Of a stretch of 64,000 nt of DNA, positions 52,043-60,744 are shown piece by piece. Below the pieces are notes generated by a model. It did not search any database. It was not told the origin of the DNA and was given only the letters and a program-made list of their open reading frames with translations. A program made the position numbers and the translations under genes. How positions within the stretch are numbered: position 1 is the first letter of the stretch; each line of letters begins with the position of its first letter. The DNA comes from Microbacterium sp. (GTDB lineage Bacteria > Actinomycetota > Actinomycetes > Actinomycetales > Microbacteriaceae), in NCBI GenBank assembly GCA_017306415.1, contig JAFKIL010000002.1:124001-188000 (forward strand), read 5' to 3'.

Positions 52043-52057
52043 TGCCGCTATGCGGAA
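52043..52057. promoter_or_regulatory. Candidate IclR operator in the DapA-like promoter
   Basis: TGCCGCTATGCGGAA: dyad CCGC-TAT-GCGG extended on one side. It lies directly upstream of a perfect TATACT -10 box (52058-52063), where a repressor would block the DapA-like gene, and in the divergent region shared with the D-TA-like gene. Assignment to the IclR protein is by position. Confidence 0.5.
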
Positions 52058-52063
52058 TATACT
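52058..52063 (+). promoter_or_regulatory. -10 box of the DapA-like gene
   Basis: TATACT, an exact match to a strong -10 element, 33 nt before the start codon. A -35 candidate (TAGATG, 52035-52040) lies 17 bp upstream. Confidence 0.5.
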
Positions 52064-52096
52064 AACGTTGGGTGAAACACTAAGAACAGGATCCAC

Positions 52097-53029
52097 ATGG
52101 CTTTGCTCGGCGGCATACTGCCGGTTCTCTCCACCCCTTTCGATGCGCGGGACGACGTCGACTTCGATGCTCTCGGTTCCGAGATCGATTGGCTTCTCGC
52201 GATCGGGGCAGACGGGGTGACCGTCGCCATGGTTTCAGAGATCCTTCGCCTCGACGCCGACGAACGTCGACGCGTCGGCGAATTCGTGGTCGAAGCGGTC
52301 GCCGGCCGCGCCTCGGTGGTGCTCTCGGCGGGAGCGGAGTCGACGAAGCAGAGCGTGCGCCTCGCCGAGCACGCCGCCACCGTCGGCGCCACGGCCATCA
52401 TGGTGAATCCGCCGCTGAACACGATGGCGGACTCCCGCAGCCTCACGACCTACTTCCGCACCGTGGCCGATGCGACCGGCGAGTTCCCGATCATCGTGCA
52501 GGACGCCTCGGGCTACGTGGGAGCACCCATCCCCCTCGACGTCCTCGTGGGGCTGCTCGACGAGTTCGGTCCGGTGAAGATCCAGTTCAAGCCGGAGGCG
52601 GAGCCCCTCGGGCCGCGCCTGACCGAACTGCTGCGGGCGACCGAGGGAACGGCACGGGTGTTCGAAGGCAGTGGCGGACGGAACCTCATCGAGAGTCATC
52701 GGCGCGGGATCGTCGGCACGATGCCCGGATCCGACCTCGTGTTCGCCATCGTCGCCATCTGGCGTGCGATCGAGTCCGGCGATGCCGAGGCGGCCTATCG
52801 CGTCCAGGAGGGCGTCGTCCCCATCCTCTCCCTGGTCGCCTCTCTCGATTCGTACGTCGCGGTGGAGAAGCATCTGCTGCGGCTGCAGGGCGTGTTCCCG
52901 TCGGCGCGACAGCGGGGCCCGGTGCAGTACACCCTCGACGACATGGCCGTCGCCGAGCTGGAGCGCCTCTTCGCGCGGCTGACATTGATCGTGTCGGGTC
53001 TGGAGACGGCGGACGCGCGCCGCGCCTGA
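52097..53029 (+). CDS. Dihydrodipicolinate synthase family aldolase/lyase
   Basis: 310 residues, TIM barrel of the DapA/NanA family (GGILPVLSTPFDARDDVDFDALGSEIDWLLAIGADGV). The usual YNxP motif is replaced by VQDASGY (about 134-140). The Schiff-base lysine lies in VKIQFKPEAEP (about 159-164) instead of GIKExSG. Relatives cleave sialic acids or dehydrate sugar acids; this variant probably uses a different substrate. Monocistronic, with the gene remnant at 53040-53165 behind it. Confidence 0.8.
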   Translation: MALLGGILPVLSTPFDARDDVDFDALGSEIDWLLAIGADGVTVAMVSEILRLDADERRRVGEFVVEAVAGRASVVLSAGAESTKQSVRLAEHAATVGATAIMVNPPLNTMADSRSLTTYFRTVADATGEFPIIVQDASGYVGAPIPLDVLVGLLDEFGPVKIQFKPEAEPLGPRLTELLRATEGTARVFEGSGGRNLIESHRRGIVGTMPGSDLVFAIVAIWRAIESGDAEAAYRVQEGVVPILSLVASLDSYVAVEKHLLRLQGVFPSARQRGPVQYTLDDMAVAELERLFARLTLIVSGLETADARRA

Positions 53030-53039
53030 CGCGCCGAGG

Positions 53040-53165
53040 TCACTCAGGCGATCCCGAACGCGCTCGTCCGGTTCGTCGAAGGGACCGACGGGTCCACCGG
53101 CGGAGAGAAGGCCAGGACCAACTCATCGCGGCCGCGATCACCGCCTGCTACCCATACTCACGCGA
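53040..53165 (+). pseudogene. Possible decayed coding remnant
   Basis: The 149-bp gap 53030-53178 reads in one frame as TQAIPNALVRFVEGTDGSTGGE and, after a shift, as GQDQLIAAAITACYPYSREEG. Both pieces look protein-like, as if one reading frame had been broken. There is no start codon or RBS, and the parent gene is not recognised. Confidence 0.25.
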
Positions 53166-53178
53166 GGAAGGCAGTTGT

Positions 53179-54329
53179 TCAGCGTTGCTCGAGCACGTAG
53201 TCCGTGAATCCGGGGAGGGTGAAGGAGAGTCGGCCGTGGCTCGTCGCATCGATGAGCCCCTTCTGCAGCAGCTTGTCCCGCGGGACCCCGAGCGCCTGCG
53301 TGCCGACGCCGAGATGAGCGGCGATGTCTTCACGCTTCACGTCTGTACCCCCGAGGGCAGCCATTGCCATCATGAGTTCGCGCTGCTTGACCGATGCCGA
53401 CCGCCATCTGGTGGTGAATAGCGTCCGCATCTTCTTCTCTACGATGGGGCTGGCCGCGGCCACTTGCGCGGCGCGGATATGACCGCCGGCGTCCGGTCGA
53501 CCGGCCGCGAGCCAGCACTCCTCGCCTATCAGCTGCACCTTGTACGCGTAGCCATCGGAGATGGTGACGGCAGACCGGAGCGCGTCTGTGTCCCAGATCA
53601 CGCCGAGATCCTGAGCGGGACTGACAAGGGCTGCCGTTGCACCCAGTTCACCGATGCCGAACAGGGGCTCGAAGTCGAAGCGTTCGCTGAACGTGATCGC
53701 GGACGTGAGGTGGTCCTGGCTGCCGGGCAGTCCGACACAGAACAGACCCGCCGGCGGCGCCTCCGGATCGCTCGCCAGCTCCTGCCAACCTTGTGCGAGG
53801 GCACGCAGGCTCGGCTTGTCGGCAGACTGGACTTCATCGATGAGCACGACAACGCCCTTCGCTCCCCCTCCAGGAGGGACTTCGCAATCGTCGTGAACGC
53901 GCGGATGAACGCCTTCGCGGCTGAGGCCGCGGCCACCGTGCCCGGCTTCACGGTAAGAGTTCCTTTGACCGGCCCGGCGCCGAGGGAGACAGACACGCTG
54001 TCGATGAGCTCGGCGAGTTCCGCCGTCTTCCGTTTCGCGGCAGGCAGCTTCTCGCGTAGCGCGGCGAGGATGGTGGGCAGCAGTTTCTCGTCCTCGTTAG
54101 CTGTCACCCACACCGTGGCAATGTCGTACTTTTCGAACCGGCGCTGCGCTGCTCGCAGCAAACTGGTCTTCCCCACCCCGCGCGCGGCGTGGTCCACTCG
54201 GACTCGACCGATGAACCGCCCGAGCATCGCAAAGAGCTGAGCGCGTTCTTCATAGAACGCGAGCTGGGCGGTGCGGCCTGGGACAGTCTTCGCGACTTCA
54301 CCCGGCGTATACGGGCTCGGCTGAGGCAT
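53179..54329 (-). pseudogene. Frameshifted P-loop ATPase (AAA/STAND-like)
   Basis: Two overlapping frames make one protein of about 380 residues. The first part, from ATG 54329, holds the Walker A region AARGVGKTSLL, whose leading Gly is Ala. The second part holds Walker B VVVLIDEV, GLFCVGLPGSQDHLTS and a C-terminal winged helix (DVKREDIAAHLGVGTQALGV). The frame breaks at a C5 run (53864-53868); one extra base restores it. Flanked by an inverted repeat at 54352-54376. A sequencing error or phase variation could also explain the break. Confidence 0.8.
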
Positions 54330-54351
54330 CGAGTTCCCCTCGTGACGCGGA

Positions 54352-54376
54352 CTTACACATCAAGGAAATGTGTAAG
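54352..54376. promoter_or_regulatory. Inverted repeat upstream of the ATPase pseudogene
   Basis: CTTACACAT-CAAGGAA-ATGTGTAAG: perfect 9-bp arms, AT-rich against the background, 23-47 nt upstream of the pseudogene start. Candidate operator. Confidence 0.6.
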
Positions 54377-54484
54377 CGAGAGCCACGACCCCGGCAAAGG
54401 ACGTGCGCCTCACCTCGTGGAACTCGAAGCGCACCTGTCGATGCCCTGCCGGGCGTCGACCGATCCAGTCTGGCTGCAGGGGGG

Positions 54485-54518
54485 CGAGGGGGTGCGGGGC
54501 GAGCCCCGCACCCCCTCG
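54485..54518. terminator. Terminator of the dpp/beta-helix operon
   Basis: Perfect 16-bp arms CGAGGGGGTGCGGGGC / GCCCCGCACCCCCTCG with GA between, 4 nt after the beta-helix stop codon. No U-tract, as usual in GC-rich actinobacteria. Confidence 0.85.
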
Positions 54519-54522
54519 CAGG

Positions 54523-55683
54523 TCACCGCATCTCGTAGGCGCCGAGGTCCGGGCGACCGCCGCGCACGCGCGGCCGGCCGAGGATGTCCGTCCGGATCCC
54601 GGGGATCGTCGTGCCCGCGTTGATCGCCGGCGACGTGAGACGGAGGCGGAAATCCATGTGCGACGGGTCCTTGAACAGCGGGTCGTACTCGAACACGTCC
54701 TCGACCACGACCGCGTAATCTGAGCCGCCGCCCGTCGTGTCCAGTGCGCCGCCGGCGTTGCCCCAGAAGCAGTTGTGGCTGATCTCCACACCCGTGCCGT
54801 GGGCGTCGTACGACCAGAGGCCCGCGTACGCGTCCCGCTGACCGTTGTCCGCGAAGATGTTGTTCCGGATCTTCACCCCGTCGACGGGCATCCACAGCAC
54901 CATTCCGCCATGCCCGTTCCCTGCGAGGACGTTCTGGTAGATGCGCATGTTGGACACCGTCTCGTAGCCCGCGACCTGGATGCCGTTGTCCCGGTTGTAC
55001 GCGATGACGTTGTTGACGATGAGTTCGTCGTCCGCCTGCAGGTACATGCCGTGGTCGACATCCCATCCGGGTTCGACGTCCCACGGACGACCGTTGTGGT
55101 GGATGAGGTTGCCGATGTACGAGTGGCCGCGCGTGCCCGCACTCGACAGGATGCCCTCCTGCCCGTACGGCTCGGTCGTGGGCGCGATCCCGGTGTGGTG
55201 GATGTCGTTCCCGATGACCTGCAGGAAGTCTCCGGTGACGATGTAGATGCCGCAGAGCTTGCTCCCGCGCATCTCGAAGTCCTGCACGACGTTGTGGCTG
55301 GCGCCGCGCACCGCGATGAGGTTGTTGCTCGTGTAGTTCTCGATGACCGCGCGGTGCTTGACACGGGAGCGGATGACGATCGGCGCGGCGGCGGTGCCGC
55401 TCCGATCCAGCGTGAGCTCGTCGGGCTCGGTGTAGACGCCGGGTTCGACGAGGACCGTGTCTCCCGGGTCCGCACGGCGATAGGCCGCGCCGATCGTGCG
55501 GAAGGGTCGGATCAGCGTGCCGGAATTACTGTCGTTCCCGTGGGGTGCCACGTGCAGGACGGACCCTCCGAACGTCGACGCCTGAGCGGGCGATCCGCCG
55601 GATGCGACGACGGATGCGGCGACCGCGGCACCACCGCCCATGATGCCGAGCATGCCGCGACGCGATACCTGCATGGATTCCAT
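54523..55683 (-). CDS. Tat-exported right-handed parallel beta-helix protein
   Basis: 386 residues. A twin-arginine signal SRRGMLGIMGGGAAVAASVV (about 7-26) ends near ASGGSPAQA. The mature part opens HVAPHGNDSNSGTLIRPFRTIGAA, the usual start of beta-helix lyases, and carries repeated PbH1-like turns (NYTSNNLIAVRGASHNVVQDF, VIGNDIHHTGI, YIGNLIHHNGRPW, RIYQNVLAGNGHGG), ending GRPDLGAYE. Polysaccharide lyase or glycan-binding activity is likely; substrate unknown. Last gene of the transporter operon. AGGAG precedes the ATG at 55683. Confidence 0.85.
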   Translation of the reverse strand: MESMQVSRRGMLGIMGGGAAVAASVVASGGSPAQASTFGGSVLHVAPHGNDSNSGTLIRPFRTIGAAYRRADPGDTVLVEPGVYTEPDELTLDRSGTAAAPIVIRSRVKHRAVIENYTSNNLIAVRGASHNVVQDFEMRGSKLCGIYIVTGDFLQVIGNDIHHTGIAPTTEPYGQEGILSSAGTRGHSYIGNLIHHNGRPWDVEPGWDVDHGMYLQADDELIVNNVIAYNRDNGIQVAGYETVSNMRIYQNVLAGNGHGGMVLWMPVDGVKIRNNIFADNGQRDAYAGLWSYDAHGTGVEISHNCFWGNAGGALDTTGGGSDYAVVVEDVFEYDPLFKDPSHMDFRLRLTSPAINAGTTIPGIRTDILGRPRVRGGRPDLGAYEMR

Positions 55684-55732
55684 GATGTGTCTCCTTCTGT
55701 CGGTCTTGCCTTGCTTCGTTCCCGGATGGGCT

Positions 55733-56749
55733 TTAGAGGGCGACGGCGACGCGGCGCCCGGTTCGCGCGGATTCCTGGGCGGCGAAGACGATGGACAGCG
55801 AGCGCAGACCCGCATCCAGATCGGGCAGCGGAGGGTGTTCGTCGCCGCGGACCATGTCGAGGAACGCCGTGAGGAGCGCCTCGTCGACGTTCTCCCCGAT
55901 CGAGAGTTCGACGGCCGATCCGGTCGCGCCGTCGACCCCGCGGACGGCCGCATCGAAGAAGTCGATGTCCGCCGTTCCGCCGGTGGCGAGGACGTGCAGC
56001 CATACGCCGCCCCACCGTGGCGCCGTGTCGGGCAGCGACCAGGAGCAGTCGATCGAAGCGATGACCCCGTCGGCGTACTCCACCAGGACGAGACCGCCCG
56101 TCTCCACGTCCGCGCGGTCGCGGTGGAGGATGCCGTTGGTCACGGCCGCGACGCTGACCGGCGGGGAGTCCAGGAGCACGTCGAGGAGGTCCGCGACGTG
56201 TACGACGTGATCGAACAGCGCGCCCCCGCCGGCGAGGACCGGATCGGTGAACCAGTCGCGGCTGGAGGGCAGTTTGCCGTTGTTCTCTCCGCGGACGGCG
56301 ACGATCTCGCCCAGGGCGCCCGAGTCGCGGATGCCCACGAGCTGCCGGAAACTCGTCGCGAAGCGCACGGGGTACGCCGTCGCGAACCGCACCCCCGAGC
56401 GCGACACGGCATCGCGGATCGCGTGCGCGTCCGCCCGCTCGGTCGCCAGGGGCTTCTCGCACAGGATGTCGGCGCCGGCGTCGGCCGCCCGCTCGACGAG
56501 CTCCCGGTGCCGGCTGTTCTCGCTCGTGATGATGACGGCATCCGGCTGCCACGCGAACAGCTCGTCGTAGCTGCCGCCATCGGCCGCGCCGAGGCTCTCG
56601 ATGCCGGCGCGCCCGCGATCGGGTGCGCCGAGCCCTTCACCGTCGGGATCCGCGACGCGCACCTCGACGTCGGCGATCCGCGCCAGGATGTCGACGTACG
56701 AGGCGGCGTGCACGTGCGCGAGCGACAGCACACCGACCTTCACCGTCAT
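55733..56749 (-). CDS. Gfo/Idh/MocA family oxidoreductase (1 of 3)
   Basis: 338 residues. N-terminal Rossmann region KVGVLSLAHVHAASYVDIL (the usual GxGxxG is replaced by SLAHVHA), then ILCEKPLATERADA (EKP, about 99) and a C-terminal GFO-like domain with GGALFDHVVHVADLL (about 183-197). Probably an NAD(P)-dependent sugar dehydrogenase or dehydratase; the atypical glycine loop suggests altered cofactor use. ATGA overlap with the next upstream gene. Confidence 0.85.
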   Translation of the reverse strand: MTVKVGVLSLAHVHAASYVDILARIADVEVRVADPDGEGLGAPDRGRAGIESLGAADGGSYDELFAWQPDAVIITSENSRHRELVERAADAGADILCEKPLATERADAHAIRDAVSRSGVRFATAYPVRFATSFRQLVGIRDSGALGEIVAVRGENNGKLPSSRDWFTDPVLAGGGALFDHVVHVADLLDVLLDSPPVSVAAVTNGILHRDRADVETGGLVLVEYADGVIASIDCSWSLPDTAPRWGGVWLHVLATGGTADIDFFDAAVRGVDGATGSAVELSIGENVDEALLTAFLDMVRGDEHPPLPDLDAGLRSLSIVFAAQESARTGRRVAVAL

Positions 56750-57735
56750 CGCGCGACGCCCGTCTCGCTCAATCGCACGAGCTGCCCCGTGCGCGCGGAC
56801 AGGACGGCCGCCTCGGCGATCCGCACCGCCTCGTGGCCGTCCTCTGCCGTCACCCGCGGGGTCGAGCCCGTGCGCAGGCTCTGCAGGAAGTCCGCGACCT
56901 CGAGGGCGTAGGGATCGACCGCGGCGGAGAGCGCCGGGAGATGGCCGCCGTCGGTGGCGACCGGTGCGAGGTCGAAGGACAGCTCCGTCTCCCGGGAGCT
57001 CGAGTACTCGAGGCGGCCGCGCGACCCGGCGACGGAGAACCCGGTCGTGAACTCGAGATGATGGGGACCCCAGACACCCGCGCACGAGCTGATCGCCCCC
57101 GAAGCGTGCCGGAGGAGCACGTGGGCGGCGTGGACGGGATCCCCCTGGGATCGCCGCGTCGCCTGCGCGAAGACGCTCTCCACCTCGCCGGCGAGCCAGC
57201 GGGCCTGATCCAGGTCGTGGATCATCTGATCCAGGATGATGCCTCCGGACAGCTCCTCCGCGCCGTACCACTCCGCGCCCGCAGGGTAGGCGGACGAACG
57301 CGAGAAGCGCAGCACGGCGAGCTCGCCCAGGCGCCCCGACTCGACGGCCCTCCGCAGCTCTGCGTACGCCGGGAAGTAGCGCACGACGTGGGCGGGGAAC
57401 AGCGGCACGCCCGCGCGACGGGCGAGGTCGACGAGCTCTGCGCTCTGCGCGCTCGTGCGGGCGAGCGGCTTCTCCGCGATCACCGGGACCCCCGCGGCGA
57501 GCACGCGCCGGGCGATCTCGTGGTGGGTATGGGTGGGAGTTGCGATCAGGACCACATCGCTCGCGGCGATGAGCTCGTCGAGGCTCGTGACGATGTCCAT
57601 GCCGTGCTGCGCCGCCAGTTCTCCGGCACCCTCGTGGGCGAACACGGTCACATCGCCGAACGCGACGAGGTTCGGGGCGTGGAGCGACACGATGCCGCCC
57701 GCTCCGACCAGACCGATCCGTGGCCGTTCCTGCAT
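56746..57735 (-). CDS. Gfo/Idh/MocA family oxidoreductase (2 of 3)
   Basis: 329 residues. Canonical nucleotide loop GLVGAGGIVSLHAPNLV (about 8-24), VIAEKPLARTSAQ (EKP, about 92), and GGIILDQMIHDLDQARWL (about 185-202) with the family Asp-His pair. Likely a sugar or inositol-type dehydrogenase. Its stop overlaps oxidoreductase 1. Confidence 0.88.
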   Translation of the reverse strand: MQERPRIGLVGAGGIVSLHAPNLVAFGDVTVFAHEGAGELAAQHGMDIVTSLDELIAASDVVLIATPTHTHHEIARRVLAAGVPVIAEKPLARTSAQSAELVDLARRAGVPLFPAHVVRYFPAYAELRRAVESGRLGELAVLRFSRSSAYPAGAEWYGAEELSGGIILDQMIHDLDQARWLAGEVESVFAQATRRSQGDPVHAAHVLLRHASGAISSCAGVWGPHHLEFTTGFSVAGSRGRLEYSSSRETELSFDLAPVATDGGHLPALSAAVDPYALEVADFLQSLRTGSTPRVTAEDGHEAVRIAEAAVLSARTGQLVRLSETGVAR

Positions 57736-57790
57736 TCGGATGCTCCTTCCTCTCCGGCCGGCTCGCGCCGGCGCTCGGGCTCGGCGTGCG

Positions 57791-58693
57791 TCAGTGCGTG
57801 CCGCGTACGGGGGCGCGCTGCGCGGGCAGTCGCGCGGCGATGTGGTCGAGCAGCTCGACCGAGCGGACCATCTCGCCCGCCGGGACCACTGGGCTCCCGG
57901 TGTCGACCGCCGCGAAGAACGCGGAGATCGCGGGCCAGAAGTAGTCGCTCGACAGGGTGAGGGGCGTCGGCTCGCTCTCGGGAGGGATCGCCGCCGGGCC
58001 GGCGCGCAGCGCGAAGCGTCCCGTCGCAGCGGGCATCCCGTGCAGCACGAGCTCGTCGACGTCCGTGCGTGCGGATGCGACGAAGCCGCCGTCTCCGTCC
58101 GCCTCTACATGCACGTCCTGCAGTGCACCGCGGACGAGGCTCACTGCGACGTCCGTCAGATGACTGCCGTAGTAGTAGACCCCTCCGTACGGACTCCGCG
58201 TGTCCACCGGCCCGAAGACCTCGACCCGGCGCGGCCCCCTGTCCCGGCTCAGCTCGTCGGCGATGCGGAGCACCTCGGGCGCGAATCGCAGGGCCGAGCA
58301 CGACATCAGGACCACGCAGCGATCCCGTGCCCGCTCCACCAGCTCTCGCGCGTCGGCGGCATCCGTCGTGAACGGCTTGTCGACGAACACCGGCACGCCC
58401 TGGTCGATGAACGCCGCGGCGATCGCCGCATGGGCGCCACCGTCGCGCTCGCAGACGATGGCCGCGTCGATCCGCCCCGCCACCTGTGCGGCGTCCGCGA
58501 CGACGGTGTCGATCCGCCCGCGCCGCGCCAGCTCCGCGGCACGCACGCCGTCGCCGCCGACGAGCGCGGCGACCCGCGTGGAGGGCAGACGCCCCTCGGC
58601 GTTGAGAAGACGGATCACCTCGTCGGCGTGCGAGCTCTCGAGGCCGCTCAGGGCGACGCGGCGCACGCCCGCGGACTCCGTGACGGTCACCAT
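57791..58693 (-). CDS. Gfo/Idh/MocA family oxidoreductase (3 of 3), divergent
   Basis: 300 residues. VRRVALSGLESSHADEVIRLL replaces the glycine loop, EKP becomes VDKPFTTDAADA (about 107-118), and YGSHLTDVAVSLV (about 174-186) is the catalytic His/Asp region. Weaker family match than its neighbours, so the cofactor or reaction may differ. Start at 58693, overlapping the DapA-like stop by 7 nt. Confidence 0.75.
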   Translation of the reverse strand: MVTVTESAGVRRVALSGLESSHADEVIRLLNAEGRLPSTRVAALVGGDGVRAAELARRGRIDTVVADAAQVAGRIDAAIVCERDGGAHAAIAAAFIDQGVPVFVDKPFTTDAADARELVERARDRCVVLMSCSALRFAPEVLRIADELSRDRGPRRVEVFGPVDTRSPYGGVYYYGSHLTDVAVSLVRGALQDVHVEADGDGGFVASARTDVDELVLHGMPAATGRFALRAGPAAIPPESEPTPLTLSSDYFWPAISAFFAAVDTGSPVVPAGEMVRSVELLDHIAARLPAQRAPVRGTH

Positions 58694-59709
58694 GTCCGGC
58701 AGATGTCGGGGTACAGCTCCATCACCCGGGTCACCTCGTCCGCCTGGCCCGGCGAGAGCCGCTCGGCATCCGAGAGGCACCGGTTCCCGGCGAGCAGCCC
58801 GGACCGGGCGAGCGCCTCGTTGACCCCGGCGATGCTTCCCGCGAAGGCGTTGCCGGGGTCGAACACCGCGGCGTTCGCGGCGGTCAGGTCCGCGCCGAGA
58901 CGGAGCAGGTCGAGCGGGACGTCAGCGCCGGCGGTGACGAGGGAGCGGATCCGGCGATGCAGCTCCACGGCCGCCGGCGTCCAGACCGCCCACTGGCCGA
59001 GAAGCCCCCCGACGATGTGCACCGTGGCGTCGCCGAAGCGGAACGGCGTGAGCAGATCGAAGACGATGTTGTCGTCGTTGCCGGTGTAGAGCGCGATGTC
59101 GTCCTCGCGACCTTGCGGGGTGCTCCGTCCGGCGTCGACGACGGCCCGGACGACGTCGATCGTGTCGTAGCGGTCGAACGGCGCGATCTTGATGCCGACC
59201 ACCCCGGGGATCTCGGCGTACCGACGCCAGAAGTCGTACCCGAACCGTCGCCCGGTGAGCGTCGACTGCATGTAGAAGCCGAACACCGGCATGACCGCGG
59301 CGACGGCGGCGACCCCCGCGAGGATCTCGCCCTCCGGCGCGTCCTTCCAGCCGGCCATCGCGACCAGGGCGACGTCGTACCCGACCGATGCCGCGAGCTC
59401 CGCCTCTCGGACGGCGCGGTCGGTCGGCCCGAGCACGCCCGCCACCAGTACCGCGTCATCGTGCGCGCGGGCCTGCTCGGCGGCCATCCGCAGCACGGGT
59501 TCATACAGCCCGACGTGGGGGTCGCGGATCTCGAACTGCGTCGTGTGGACCCCGACCGCCACGCCCCCCGCCCCCGCGTGACCGAGGTAGTAGTCGGTGA
59601 GGCCGCGCTGGCGATCCCCGTCGAAGGAGCCGTCGGCGTGCAGCGCCAGCGCGTGCGCCGGAATCACGATGCCGTCGCGCAGCCGCTGACGCTTCCGAGC
59701 GGTCAGCAT
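58687..59709 (-). CDS. Dihydrodipicolinate synthase family protein (second copy)
   Basis: 340 residues. DapA-like barrel: RDGIVIPAHALALHADGSFD, GFYMQSTLTGRRFGYDFW (Tyr about 147) and GVVGIKIAPFDRY (Schiff-base Lys about 173). Unlike the copy at 52097 it keeps the G-x-K context. The long C-terminal part (about 220-340) is typical of the subgroup found with class III aminotransferases and oxidoreductases. Probably a sugar-acid aldolase or dehydratase. Overlaps the epimerase gene stop by 1 nt (TGATG). Confidence 0.8.
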   Translation of the reverse strand: MLTARKRQRLRDGIVIPAHALALHADGSFDGDRQRGLTDYYLGHAGAGGVAVGVHTTQFEIRDPHVGLYEPVLRMAAEQARAHDDAVLVAGVLGPTDRAVREAELAASVGYDVALVAMAGWKDAPEGEILAGVAAVAAVMPVFGFYMQSTLTGRRFGYDFWRRYAEIPGVVGIKIAPFDRYDTIDVVRAVVDAGRSTPQGREDDIALYTGNDDNIVFDLLTPFRFGDATVHIVGGLLGQWAVWTPAAVELHRRIRSLVTAGADVPLDLLRLGADLTAANAAVFDPGNAFAGSIAGVNEALARSGLLAGNRCLSDAERLSPGQADEVTRVMELYPDICRTW

Positions 59710-60725
59710 CAGTACTTGCCCTCGCGCTCGGTGAAGTGCGTGGGCTTGTCGAGCAGCGCGCCGCCGCCGCGGATCCACTCCACGGTCGTGTCGAGCATGC
59801 CGGCCAGCGGCATCTGCGGGTATCCGAAGAGACCGAACGAGCGGCCGGCGTCGGAGAGGAGCGCGGTCGGAGCCTCCGTCCCCTCGAAGGTCGGTGCGAG
59901 ACCGAGGCGTCCGCCGATCTCCTCGGCGAGCCGGCGGACGGATGCCGTCTCCGGGCCCGTCACGTTGATGATCCTCGGCGGGTTGTCGGCGTGCGCGAGG
60001 CTGGCGAGTGCGAAGCGGTTCGCGTCGCCCTGCCAGATGACGTTCACCATCCCGTTGCCGAGCGAGACGGGCGTACCGGCGATGATGTTCTTCGCGATGT
60101 CCGTCAGGACGCCGTAACGTCCGTCGTTGGCGTAGTTCAGCCGGATGATCGAGATCGGCGTGCCGTTGCGCTCGGCGTAGTAGGTGAAGATCTTCTCGCG
60201 CCCCAGACAGGACTGCGCGTACTCGCCCACGGGTTGAGGCTCGATGCCCTCGTGCGCGCCGCCGCTCTCGGAGGGGACGAGCGGGTACACGTTGCCCGAG
60301 GAGAACACCGCGATGCGCGAATCCCGGTAGCGCTGCGCCACCAGCGCGGGGATGATCGTGTTCGACGCCCAGGTGGGAGCCGAATCCCCGGTCGTGCCGA
60401 ACTTCCGTCCGGCCATGAAGACGACGGCCGCCGCATCGGGAAGCGCGGCGATCTGATCGGCGTCGAGGAGGTCGCACGAAACCGTCTCGACGCCGTTCTC
60501 CTCCAGCTCTGCACGCGCCGCGGGATCCGAGAAGCGGGAGACGGCGTACACCGTGCGCGTGCCGTCGAGCGCCGCGGCCGCCATCCGGGACAGGCTGACG
60601 CCCATCTTGCCGCCGGCGCCGATGATCACGAGGTCGCCCGTGAGATCGCGCAGCGCGTCCCTCACGAGGTCACCGGGCTCCCACACGGACCGGGCGATCC
60701 GCTCGAGCGTTTCGTTCGTCGTCAT
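59709..60725 (-). CDS. NAD-dependent epimerase/dehydratase family protein
   Basis: 338 residues, extended SDR. Cofactor loop VIIGAGGKMGVSLS (about 32-45), IAVFSSGNVYPLVPSE (Ser about 125), EYAQSCLGREKIFTYYAER (YxxxK variant, about 149-167) and ARRN-like IIRLNYANDGRYG. In place of the usual Tyr-x3-Lys the spacing is unusual, so activity is less certain. Likely acts on the same carbohydrate intermediate. AAGGAG precedes the ATG; it starts 19 nt after the aminotransferase. Confidence 0.8.
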   Translation of the reverse strand: MTTNETLERIARSVWEPGDLVRDALRDLTGDLVIIGAGGKMGVSLSRMAAAALDGTRTVYAVSRFSDPAARAELEENGVETVSCDLLDADQIAALPDAAAVVFMAGRKFGTTGDSAPTWASNTIIPALVAQRYRDSRIAVFSSGNVYPLVPSESGGAHEGIEPQPVGEYAQSCLGREKIFTYYAERNGTPISIIRLNYANDGRYGVLTDIAKNIIAGTPVSLGNGMVNVIWQGDANRFALASLAHADNPPRIINVTGPETASVRRLAEEIGGRLGLAPTFEGTEAPTALLSDAGRSFGLFGYPQMPLAGMLDTTVEWIRGGGALLDKPTHFTEREGKY

Positions 60726-60744
60726 CAGTACTCCTTGAAGCGCG

